IMG/VR virus record: IMGVR_UViG_3300033571_016342
Location: 1-37,397 of that record
Source of the DNA: a virus
DNA length: 37,397 bases
Reading direction: 5' to 3' (one strand)
Below are positions 12,584 through 18,764 of the stretch, one piece after another. The position numbers and the translations under genes were made by a program. The notes under the pieces were generated by a model. That model made no database searches and was not told the DNA's origin. It saw nothing but the letters and a program-made list of their open reading frames with translations. Every line of letters begins with the position of its first letter. Position 1 is the stretch's first letter.

Positions 12584-12897
12584 TGTTATATAAAACAATC
12601 TCAAAGAGTGAGCCTTTACGTTTGACTAAAAACGGTAAAGATATTCTTGTAACAATAAATAAAATTAAAGGGAGTTCAATATCTTTTGGTATAGATTGTC
12701 CAATAGAAATTGATATTAATAGGCCTGATGCAATTATTCAAGACAAAAAATTGCGCAATAAAAATCAAAAATTAAAAATTAGAAAAAACAAAACCAATAT
12801 TAAAAATCCAATTGTAAACTCAAATGTTTTATCAACAAAAATTAACCCAAATGCAAACAAACCTATTTTAACTTTAAAGAAAAAAAATACTATTTAG
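12583..12897 (+). CDS. csrA: CsrA/RsmA-like RNA-binding regulator with basic tail
   Basis: 104 aa from ATG 12583. Residues about 13-50 follow the CsrA fold: DILVTINKIKGSSISFGIDC then PIEIDINRPDAI, matching V-T-V-L-G-V-K-G..V-R-I-G-V-N-A-P-K-E-V-S-V-H-R-E-E-I of E. coli CsrA, including the Arg aligned with R44 needed for RNA contact. The first strand MLYKTIS lacks the R6/R7 of MLILTRR. After residue 55 comes a Lys/Asn-rich tail (KNQKLKIRKNKTNIK) not found in CsrA (61 aa). CsrA dimers bind GGA in loops at ribosome sites, and nine or more genes in this window carry such hairpins. Overlaps the end of the convergent zinc-ribbon gene by 8 bases. Confidence 0.75.
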   Translation: MLYKTISKSEPLRLTKNGKDILVTINKIKGSSISFGIDCPIEIDINRPDAIIQDKKLRNKNQKLKIRKNKTNIKNPIVNSNVLSTKINPNANKPILTLKKKNTI

Positions 12898-13111
12898 ATA
12901 ATTCTTCATCAATCATATTTTCAATTTGTTCAACAGACAGATCTTTGTATTTTTTCTTAATTTTATTAACAGATTCTTTATAAATCCCTGATTTTTTATC
13001 AATTTTAATATTAGGCATAGAGCCTGTTCCCTGGCAGACTTTACAATCTTTTTTCATCATTCCAAGGCCTGTAACAATTCCAGAACCATTGCATATAACA
13101 CATCTTATCAT
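12890..13111 (-). CDS. DnaJ-type zinc-ribbon small protein
   Basis: 73 aa with two CxxCxGxG motifs, CVICNGSG (4-11) and CKVCQGTG (23-30), as in the cysteine-rich domain of DnaJ; the four Cys should bind one zinc. The rest is helical and Lys-rich (KESVNKIKKKYKDLSVEQIE). Start overlaps the lysozyme stop. Phages use such small zinc ribbons in late regulators or adaptor proteins; which applies here is unknown. Confidence 0.75.
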   Translation of the reverse strand: MIRCVICNGSGIVTGLGMMKKDCKVCQGTGSMPNIKIDKKSGIYKESVNKIKKKYKDLSVEQIENMIDEELSK

Positions 13112-13530
13112 TACCCTTCCCTCATCATTTCACATAATCTCATAGCGCGATTAGGTACTTGTTTAACCCATTTTGAATCTAGCATTTCACTTACCGCTTT
13201 ATCAAACTGCTTTCTAGCAACATGATTTAACATTTTTTTAAACTGCATAAAACCATGTGTTCCTAAATTAAAACACATGTTTATTAGTACATTTTGTCTG
13301 TTTTCAGATAAATCGTCAAAAAAAGATAAATTATCTTTTAAAAAGTCAGTAAAGTAATCAATATCTTGATTTAATAAATAAAAAGCTTCTTCTTTACTTA
13401 TACCTCTTGCTTCTAAATTTCTTCCAATTCCTACGGTTAACTTTCCGGACGTGCATTTATATGGAAATTGTCTGTAACCTTCATCATCTAGTAACATTTG
13501 CCGAAGTTTTGCTTTTTGAGTGTCATTCAT
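13111..13530 (-). CDS. Endolysin, T4-lysozyme-like (GH24)
   Basis: 139 aa muramidase. The catalytic triad pattern E-8aa-C-5aa-T is intact: E17, C26, T32 in DEGYRQFPYKCTSGKLTVGI, followed by GRN. Cys replaces the Asp20 of T4 lysozyme, a known variant of the family. The C-terminal half has the FNLGTHGFMQFKKML and RAMRLCEMM motifs. Length is usual for a globular endolysin without a cell-wall-binding domain; no signal peptide, so a holin is needed. It lies in the replication/RusA operon rather than beside either holin candidate. Confidence 0.93.
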   Translation of the reverse strand: MNDTQKAKLRQMLLDDEGYRQFPYKCTSGKLTVGIGRNLEARGISKEEAFYLLNQDIDYFTDFLKDNLSFFDDLSENRQNVLINMCFNLGTHGFMQFKKMLNHVARKQFDKAVSEMLDSKWVKQVPNRAMRLCEMMREG

Positions 13531-13889
13531 AAATCATCCTTAATTTCTGAAATTTTAAGTTTTAAACATCCATTTGTAACAACTTCTTTTTTTGTAACAC
13601 ACAATTTTGTAATTTGACAGTCGTTGTTTATTATTTTAGCAAATTCTAACGCATCTAGTACAATTTTTAATATATTATCTAAATCTCGTTTTCTTTTGTC
13701 GGGTGGGTGTAAATCTATTTCGACTATAACTTTTTTTTCTTCAAATTTTTTTTCTTTAAGACATAAATAATAAACAATTTCTTTATAATTTTTTGCAGTT
13801 TTGTTTACAAATACATTTTTTTTAGTCCGTATATAAAGATGGTTTACTGTACAGTTTATTGGGTACGGGAGTGTTAAGAATAGTGTCAT
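13527..13889 (-). CDS. rusA: RusA-like Holliday-junction resolvase
   Basis: 120 aa. LPYPINCTVNHLYIRTKKNV is the RusA N-terminal motif (P-x-x-x-N-H), and PPDKRKRDLDNILKIVLDAL plus NNDCQI supply the catalytic acidic residues (D-x-D...D...D). It resolves recombination or replication branches before packaging. Its start overlaps the P-like gene by 68 bases. The Shine-Dalgarno AAGGA can pair with TCCTT just before the ATG (AAGGA-ATTA-TCCTT), which would sequester it. Confidence 0.9.
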   Translation of the reverse strand: MTLFLTLPYPINCTVNHLYIRTKKNVFVNKTAKNYKEIVYYLCLKEKKFEEKKVIVEIDLHPPDKRKRDLDNILKIVLDALEFAKIINNDCQITKLCVTKKEVVTNGCLKLKISEIKDDL

Positions 13890-14187
13890 AAGGATAATTC
13901 CTTTTAGGTTTTATGGTGGATCGTTTACAGTAGTTAAAAAATTCTTGAACGGACGGAGGGAGTAATCTAGGATGATTCAAAGCTATATTTTTATAGTGCA
14001 AAATTGTTACATTTATTTCTCTATGAGTGCAACCTTGAAGACCGTTGATCCACATAGTGTAAAACAATTTTTTTTTAAAATTACTATCAATGCGGTTTGT
14101 TGGTAAAAAGTTTTTGTTCCAACGATCTTTATAAAAATTTTCAAAAATGTTAAAAATTTCTTCAACTACTTTTTTTCTTGTTTTCAT
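13822..14187 (-). CDS. Lambda P-like replication protein (helicase loader)
   Basis: 121 aa. The pattern W...L.G.T..EI (MWINGLQGCTHREINVTILH), then a short linker and LLPPSVQEFFNYCKR, is the conserved core of the lambda P / replication-P family (W..ngL.g.t..qi..gl...P.slpeF..lC), which loads DnaB at the phage origin. Shorter than lambda P (233 aa). It follows the O-like initiator and precedes rusA, as expected for an O-P module. Its 3' end overlaps rusA. Confidence 0.75.
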   Translation of the reverse strand: MKTRKKVVEEIFNIFENFYKDRWNKNFLPTNRIDSNFKKKLFYTMWINGLQGCTHREINVTILHYKNIALNHPRLLPPSVQEFFNYCKRSTIKPKRNYPYDTILNTPVPNKLYSKPSLYTD

Positions 14188-14201
14188 AGCATCCCTGCCA
14201 C

Positions 14202-14222
14202 TTATACACTAAGTTATTCACA
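14202..14222 (+). promoter_or_regulatory. Two DnaA-box-like sequences
   Basis: TTATTCACA (14214-14222) matches the DnaA consensus TTATNCACA exactly, and TTATACACT (14202-14210) differs at one position. They lie between the membrane-peptide gene and the P-like gene, about 800 bases from the iteron array. Confidence 0.45.
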
Positions 14223-14236
14223 GATATTGGGGATAA

Positions 14237-14404
14237 CTAACAAAAAAAATCATTGTCATCCTCATGTTCATTTTTATTTTTCTTGTCATAAATTTTATAA
14301 AAGGCGTCAATTTCTTTAAGTTTGGTTATAATTAAAATAACGCAAACACCTCCTATAGCAGAAACCAATCCTGCTAATAAAAAAACTTTTGTTGTGTAAT
14401 CCAT
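14237..14404 (-). CDS. 55-aa single-pass membrane peptide
   Basis: The frame starts MDYTTKVFLLAGLVSAIGGV with a transmembrane helix (about 7-27) followed by an acidic/basic tail ending EDDNDFFC. AAGGA sits 5 bases before ATG 14404. It is only 0.7 kb upstream of the endolysin in the same operon, so a holin/antiholin or spanin-like role is possible, but a lone N-terminal TM and charged tail are not diagnostic. Confidence 0.6.
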   Translation of the reverse strand: MDYTTKVFLLAGLVSAIGGVCVILIITKLKEIDAFYKIYDKKNKNEHEDDNDFFC

Positions 14405-14498
14405 AAAATTCCTTTTTTATAAAATTAATTTAAACGGGTTTGTTGGCGTTAAATTTTTGACCCCTGTACTGTTTTTCATTTTTCACCCGATCTCGTCT

Positions 14499-15479
14499 CT
14501 AAGGTACCTTAAAAACGATTTTAAGGTTATTTTTTAATATATTTTCTAACTTCTGTGGCAAATTTCCAAAATTGGAGTTATTTTTTTTCTGTTCTTCGAT
14601 ATAGGCTTTCATTTTTTTGTCATGTTTCTCTCGTGCTAATTTTTCATGTAGTTCTTTATCAAACGCTGGTTCATTAGTTTCTTGTGGTTTAGTTTCTTGT
14701 TTTTTAATGTTTTCATCAATAACAGGGGCATCATTCCAGCGTTCACCTCGCAAAAAGGTATCTGGATCTGGTGGATAACCATTTAGCCAACGGTGACAAT
14801 TCTTTTTTAAATTCTCTAGTCCTTGGGTAATTTCTTCGTATTTTTCCCATAATCGATTTTTTTTCCAAATGTCATTAGCTCGTATTTTCTTTCTTTTCCT
14901 TGGATATGCTAACCAAAATAAATTAAATAAATCTGTTATTTCATTATTGGTCAAACTTGATTTGACCTTAATATTATTATTTATATCTTTATTATATTCT
15001 TTTATATATGGGTGATGCTGGCGACATGGGGGGGGTGATGCTGGCATCATGGGGGGGGTGATGCTGGCATCATGGGGGGGGGTGATGGAAACTTCATCTT
15101 TTGTGGATAACTTTTCAGAATCCTTTGTGCACTTAGTCTTTGAAGGTTTGTTTTTTGTTTCAGGATTGTTTATTATGGTTTTAGAATCAGATTTCCTCAC
15201 CCATAAAATAATCCTTTTTTCGTTATGGTTTTCTCTTTTTATGTACCCATATTTTTCTAATAATGCTAATTTAACTTGCACATTTCTAACTTCAATTCGT
15301 GCAAGTTCTGAAAGAAATTTGTTGCTGGTAAAAATTGTTTTATCTTGTGTATATAAATTATGAAAGTAAGTCGCCAGTGCTATTGATGGCCAATCTAAAC
15401 GTTTGTCTTCTAATAAAAATCTTTGAGTCATTAAGTATTCTAAGTTACCTAATTCTTTTTTTTCATTATTGTTTTGCAT
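14499..15479 (-). CDS. Lambda O-like replication initiator
   Basis: 326 aa. The N-terminal winged-helix domain (about 15-100: DWPSIALATYFHNLYTQDKT... VRNVQVKLALLEKYGYIKR) is typical of phage replication initiators. A low-complexity Pro/Met/His linker (about 132-158) is encoded by the iterons. The C-terminal domain has FWLAYPRKRKKIRANDIWKK and the L.NGYPPDPDTFLRGERWNDAP motif common in O-like proteins and phage primosome parts. It would bind iterons and recruit the P-like loader and host DnaB. The linker frame is set by runs of 8-9 C, so slippage would disrupt the gene. Start ATG 15479. Confidence 0.8.
   Translation of the reverse strand: MQNNNEKKELGNLEYLMTQRFLLEDKRLDWPSIALATYFHNLYTQDKTIFTSNKFLSELARIEVRNVQVKLALLEKYGYIKRENHNEKRIILWVRKSDSKTIINNPETKNKPSKTKCTKDSEKLSTKDEVSITPPHDASITPPMMPASPPPCRQHHPYIKEYNKDINNNIKVKSSLTNNEITDLFNLFWLAYPRKRKKIRANDIWKKNRLWEKYEEITQGLENLKKNCHRWLNGYPPDPDTFLRGERWNDAPVIDENIKKQETKPQETNEPAFDKELHEKLAREKHDKKMKAYIEEQKKNNSNFGNLPQKLENILKNNLKIVFKVP
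14949..15110. other. Candidate replication origin (lambda-ori-like)
   Basis: Inside the O-like gene, in gene direction: a perfect DnaA box TTATCCACA (15110-15102), three to four dyad iterons (15083-15013), a roughly 43-base A/T-only-like stretch (15009-14967) that could unwind, then the inverted repeat GGTCAAA/TTTGACC (14949-14967). Lambda ori has the same order: iterons, AT-rich region, palindrome, all within O. Confidence 0.7.
15010..15088. repeat. Dyad iterons with G-runs
   Basis: Plus strand: TGATGCTGGCATCA at 15036-15049 and 15059-15072, a variant TGATGCTGGCGACA at 15013-15026 and a half copy TGATGG at 15083. Spacing is 23, 23 and 24 bases. Each full copy is a 6-bp dyad (TGATGC/GCATCA around TG). 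Copies are separated by G8, G8 and G9 runs. Confidence 0.9.
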
Positions 15480-15544
15480 TTTTTCTCCGAAATGTATTGA
15501 CTATTATTTACGCATCCTTTACACTTCGAAACGGTTTTTGGGAG

Positions 15545-15564
15545 TGATGCATGGATGCGCATCC
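15545..15564. promoter_or_regulatory. Iteron-like half-sites upstream of initiator gene
   Basis: TGATGCATGGATGCGCATCC contains the iteron half-sites TGATGC and GCATC plus a perfect 12-base palindrome GGATGCGCATCC (15553-15564). A further GCATCC lies at 15512-15517. This is the leader side of the initiator gene, so self-regulation by the O-like protein is plausible. Confidence 0.5.
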
Positions 15565-15579
15565 TTGATTTTTTATATG

Positions 15580-15912
15580 CTACATGTTTTCATCTTCATA
15601 ATCATATTCACAATCATTTATATTTTCCTTAATTATAATTTCTTTGATATCTCCAAGCCATTCTACTTGTACATAACGATCAGAAATATTCAAAACTTTT
15701 ATTAAACCAATTTTTTGTAATTTTCTAAAACAATATAAGACCGAGCCAGATCTTGCTCTTAAATATCTGCAAGCTTCACTTAAGTCTATTGCTATTAATG
15801 CTATATTGTTAGCGTCTATTTTTAAAACATGATTGTATAATAAACTTCCTAACAATAAAGTTTTTGAATTTACTTCTCGAAAATTTGTATATAAAGGAGT
15901 TGGAATCAACAT
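15580..15912 (-). CDS. Winged-helix protein, possible regulator
   Basis: 110 aa from ATG 15912 (a TTG six codons upstream is the alternative; neither has a strong Shine-Dalgarno). Residues 30-85 (LIAIDLSEACRYLRARSGSV LYCF) followed by RKLQKIGLIKV and a short wing suggest a winged HTH like that of the neighbouring initiator. It ends in an acidic tail (NDCEYDYEDEN). Probably a replication or transcription regulator; unrecognised. Confidence 0.55.
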   Translation of the reverse strand: MLIPTPLYTNFREVNSKTLLLGSLLYNHVLKIDANNIALIAIDLSEACRYLRARSGSVLYCFRKLQKIGLIKVLNISDRYVQVEWLGDIKEIIIKENINDCEYDYEDENM

Positions 15913-15991
15913 ATATTCTATGTTAACCAATAATGAAATGTTTAAAATGTTTATTTTTTTCTCCTTAACTGTTGCATTTAGTAATTTTTTT

Positions 15992-16027
15992 GTTACAATT
16001 AAGTGGTCTAATGCTTTTTATTGTAAC
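15992..16027. repeat. GTTACAAT inverted pair
   Basis: GTTACAAT (15992-15999) and ATTGTAAC (16020-16027) form a perfect 8-base inverted repeat with a 20-base spacer. A third GTTACAAT lies at 16118-16125. They flank the terminator at 16074 in a 275-base gene-free stretch; operator-like. Confidence 0.5.
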
Positions 16028-16073
16028 AAAGCTTAACTTTATCTCAGATGCATAACGAGGTCAAGTTAAATCA

Positions 16074-16107
16074 AAAAGGTGCAATTTCGGTTGCGCCTTT
16101 TTTTTTA
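16074..16107. terminator. Bidirectional intrinsic terminator
   Basis: AAAAGGTGCAA, loop TTTCGG, TTGCGCCTTTT (one G-T pair) followed by a long T-run on the plus strand; on the minus strand the same stem is followed by TTTTT. It most likely ends the minus-strand gene at 16187. Confidence 0.8.
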
Positions 16108-16186
16108 TTTAAATTTTGTTACAATTGATTCGCTTCACCGTAAACACTTGACCAAAAAGTATATTCTCCATAGGAGCGGTGAAGTT

Positions 16187-16402
16187 TTATTTCTTAGACA
16201 TATCGTAATATCTTTTTTTATAAGTTTGTTTTTTTATCCACTCGATTAAAACGTCTTCATCAAAAAAAGTATTGTGCCCAACTTTCAAAGTAATTTCTCT
16301 AATGTTATTAGTATTTTTAGATAGCATTACTCTTGCAGCCCCATAACTTGAAAAAACAAACGGGTATTTTTCAACCGCGTCAATTAATTTTATAAATGCC
16401 AT
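16187..16402 (-). CDS. Small HTH-like protein
   Basis: 71 aa from ATG 16402 (GGAG 6 bases upstream). Reads MAFIKLIDAVEKYPFVFSSY... with FFDEDVLIEWIKKQTYKK near the end, the last helix plan of HTH_17/AlpA-like proteins (recognition helix, wing, then D-x-x-x-W-I). Divergent from the recombination operon and closed by the terminator at 16074; a candidate repressor of the promoter at 16480. Confidence 0.5.
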   Translation of the reverse strand: MAFIKLIDAVEKYPFVFSSYGAARVMLSKNTNNIREITLKVGHNTFFDEDVLIEWIKKQTYKKRYYDMSKK

Positions 16403-16479
16403 TTTTATCTCCAAATCTGTTATGTATATATATTACACAAATAAAAATAAAAAAACAATAAAAAATTTAACATAAATAG

Positions 16480-16506
16480 TTGACAAAATAAAATGCATTA
16501 TATAAT
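16480..16506 (+). promoter_or_regulatory. Promoter of recombination operon
   Basis: TTGACA at 16480-16485 and TATAAT at 16501-16506, both consensus but with a short 15-base spacer; TAATAT at 16503-16508 gives 17. Located 95 bases before the ATG at 16601, leaving a leader with AAAGC/GCTTT that could pair. Confidence 0.6.
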
Positions 16507-16600
16507 ATGTATTTGTTAAATTAATTTTTAACAAGCAAAGCCAGGACAAAAAAAATGCCCCAGCTTTAAAACTTACGATTAAAAAACATGAGGCTTTATT

Positions 16601-17077
16601 ATGATTACAAATAATGTATTAAATTACAACACTCAAACGGATAATTTTGTTATGGATGACAAAAGAAATGAGTTTTATTATGATGGCAAACAAAAACCAC
16701 ATGAAAAAATTTCAAAAGAATTTAGAGATTACGCAAAACAAGTTTATATGGCAAATGCTAACTTTGATGGCGAATCCCATACTTTTAATTATGACAACTT
16801 GCATTATTCAGAACAATTAGAACTTTTAGGAAAGTTTATTAATTACGCTGACTACGATATAGATTCAGTTAATGAATTTATGCAACAACGTCTTCATTTA
16901 TTATTAAATCGCAAACTATCACCTCAGCGCATGATTAACTTTATGAAAGCTTTTATAAGTTTTATAAGAAAAGATTTGTCATTAGAAATACACGACGCTA
17001 TGAATGACATTGCCTATTATGATGTTAGTTTAAGCGATTTACGCGAATATCATCACGATCTTGCCCAAGATTATTAA
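16601..17077 (+). CDS. Unknown early protein, first gene of recombination operon
   Basis: 158 aa, acidic, helical, with ANFDGESHTFNYDNLHYSEQ and a C-terminal region SPQRMINFMKAFISFIRKDL. GAGG precedes ATG 16601 by 7 bases. Co-transcribed with exonuclease, annealing protein and SSB, so it may be a nuclease modulator or early regulator. No family recognised. Confidence 0.6.
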   Translation: MITNNVLNYNTQTDNFVMDDKRNEFYYDGKQKPHEKISKEFRDYAKQVYMANANFDGESHTFNYDNLHYSEQLELLGKFINYADYDIDSVNEFMQQRLHLLLNRKLSPQRMINFMKAFISFIRKDLSLEIHDAMNDIAYYDVSLSDLREYHHDLAQDY

Positions 17078-17101
17078 TTTTAATTATAAACGGGGTGAAT
17101 T

Positions 17102-17938
17102 ATGATAACTACTGAACAAAAACTTGATCGTTTAAAAGGACTTGGCGGCTCTGATATGCCTATAATACTAGGTTTATCCAAATACAAAACACCATATCAG
17201 TTATGGCTTGAAAAAACTGGTCAATTAGAAACTGATGATATTGAAACTGAAGCTCAATACTGGGGTAATCGACTTGAATCTGTTATACGTGATGAATTTG
17301 CATTAAGAAATAATGTTGAAATTGACACTCCCGATACTGTTGTCCACCCACTGTTTGACTTTATGCGCGGTAATGTTGACGGGTTTATTAAATCTCGTAA
17401 TGCAGTACTTGAGATTAAAACTACAGCAGGCTATAACGCTAAAGAATGGGGTGATGAGGGTACTAATCAAATCCCTTTGTATTATGCAGTGCAAGTTGCA
17501 TATTACTGTGCTATTACCAATGCAGATTGCGCGTATATTGCGGTACTAATTGGCGGTAACACTTATCGTGAGTATAAATATACTCGTGACCATGAGCTTG
17601 AACTACGTTTAATAGATGAAGCTCAAAAGTTTTGGAATTGCGTGCAAAACAACATAGAGCCAACACTTGTTTCAATTGATGATATTAAACTTAAATATCC
17701 AGAGTCTAAACCTGAAAAAGCTGTATCAGTTACGCCTGACATTGAAGATTGCTTTCAAGACTTAACAAAAATTAAAAAAACTATTAAAGAACTTAATGTT
17801 AAAGAAGAAAAGCTTAAATTTGCCCTACAAAGTCATATGCAGGATGCTGAGATTTTACAAGACAGTAACGGAAATACCCTTGCAAGTTTTAAATCAGGCA
17901 AACGTGGTAGAACTTTTTTACTAAAAGAGGTAAGTTAA
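17102..17938 (+). CDS. YqaJ/lambda-Exo-type exonuclease
   Basis: 278 aa. GLGGSDMPIILGLSKYKTPY is the YqaJ opening motif; the PD-(D/E)XK site appears as NVDGFI.....AVLEIKTT (catalytic D then ExK), followed by VQVAYYCAITNADCAYIAVL, the usual Q-motif helix. A C-terminal coiled coil (KIKKTIKELNVKEEKLKFAL) is common in the phage proteins. A 5'-3' dsDNA exonuclease that makes ssDNA for the next gene's product. GGGGTG Shine-Dalgarno. Confidence 0.93.
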   Translation: MITTEQKLDRLKGLGGSDMPIILGLSKYKTPYQLWLEKTGQLETDDIETEAQYWGNRLESVIRDEFALRNNVEIDTPDTVVHPLFDFMRGNVDGFIKSRNAVLEIKTTAGYNAKEWGDEGTNQIPLYYAVQVAYYCAITNADCAYIAVLIGGNTYREYKYTRDHELELRLIDEAQKFWNCVQNNIEPTLVSIDDIKLKYPESKPEKAVSVTPDIEDCFQDLTKIKKTIKELNVKEEKLKFALQSHMQDAEILQDSNGNTLASFKSGKRGRTFLLKEVS

Positions 17939-17939
17939 A

Positions 17940-18764
17940 ATGACAGCATTGCAAGTACAAAACAACGTAGTACTAGATATTTGGAACGATACAAATAGTT
18001 TAAAACAGATTAAAGAAGTTTTCGCCCCTAAATCAAGCGACCTTGAATTTCAATTCTTGGTCGGCCTTGGTAAGGCCACTGGGCTAAATCCTTTTTTGCG
18101 GGAGATTTGGTCAGTAAAATATAATGACAATACACCAGCACAAACTTTTATTGGACGTGATGGGTATAGAAAAGCCGCTCAAGCTCACAAAGATTATGCA
18201 AGTCATCAAGTAGATGCTGTATTTGAAAATGATGATTTTATGGTCGTTGATGGTGAAGTAAAACACAGATATAAACTTGGTAATAGAGGAAAGTTATTGG
18301 GTGCCTATTGCACTGTAAGGCGTAAAAGCCAAGAGAAACCTATGTTTTGTTTTGTTGATTTTGATGAATATTCAACTGGTAAAAGCCTTTGGAAATCGGT
18401 AAAAGAAGGCGGTAAACCTGCAACCATGATACGTAAGGTAGCTGAGGCACAAGGTTTAAGAATGTCGTTTCAAGATATTCTAGGTGGAACATATTGCCCT
18501 GAGGAATATGAAAAAGGAATCCCTGGGAAAAAAGAGGATAGCGTTGTAGAACTTAAAAATATATTAAATATAGACCATGAAACTGGAGAAATAATAGAGG
18601 AAACTATTGAAGATAAAGTAAGTAAAATTGATTCATTAATTCAACTTAAAGGATTAACTGAAGAAAGACTTGAAAAAGCTTTAGCTTATTATAAAGTGAA
18701 TACTATTCATGAACTTAATATAGAACAAGCAGATTTATTCATAAAACAACTGGAGCGTATATGA
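17940..18764 (+). CDS. bet: Redbeta/RecT-type ssDNA annealing protein
   Basis: 274 aa. The core GLGKATGLNPFLREIWSVKY then PAQTFIGRDGYRKAAQ, and KPATMIRKVAEAQGLRMSFQ, match the Bet (Redbeta)/RecT family. Starts one base after the exonuclease stop and overlaps ssb by 4 bases, giving an exo-bet-ssb recombination cassette. The C-terminal about 80 residues (from KKEDSVVELKN) are variable and acidic. Confidence 0.93.
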   Translation: MTALQVQNNVVLDIWNDTNSLKQIKEVFAPKSSDLEFQFLVGLGKATGLNPFLREIWSVKYNDNTPAQTFIGRDGYRKAAQAHKDYASHQVDAVFENDDFMVVDGEVKHRYKLGNRGKLLGAYCTVRRKSQEKPMFCFVDFDEYSTGKSLWKSVKEGGKPATMIRKVAEAQGLRMSFQDILGGTYCPEEYEKGIPGKKEDSVVELKNILNIDHETGEIIEETIEDKVSKIDSLIQLKGLTEERLEKALAYYKVNTIHELNIEQADLFIKQLERI

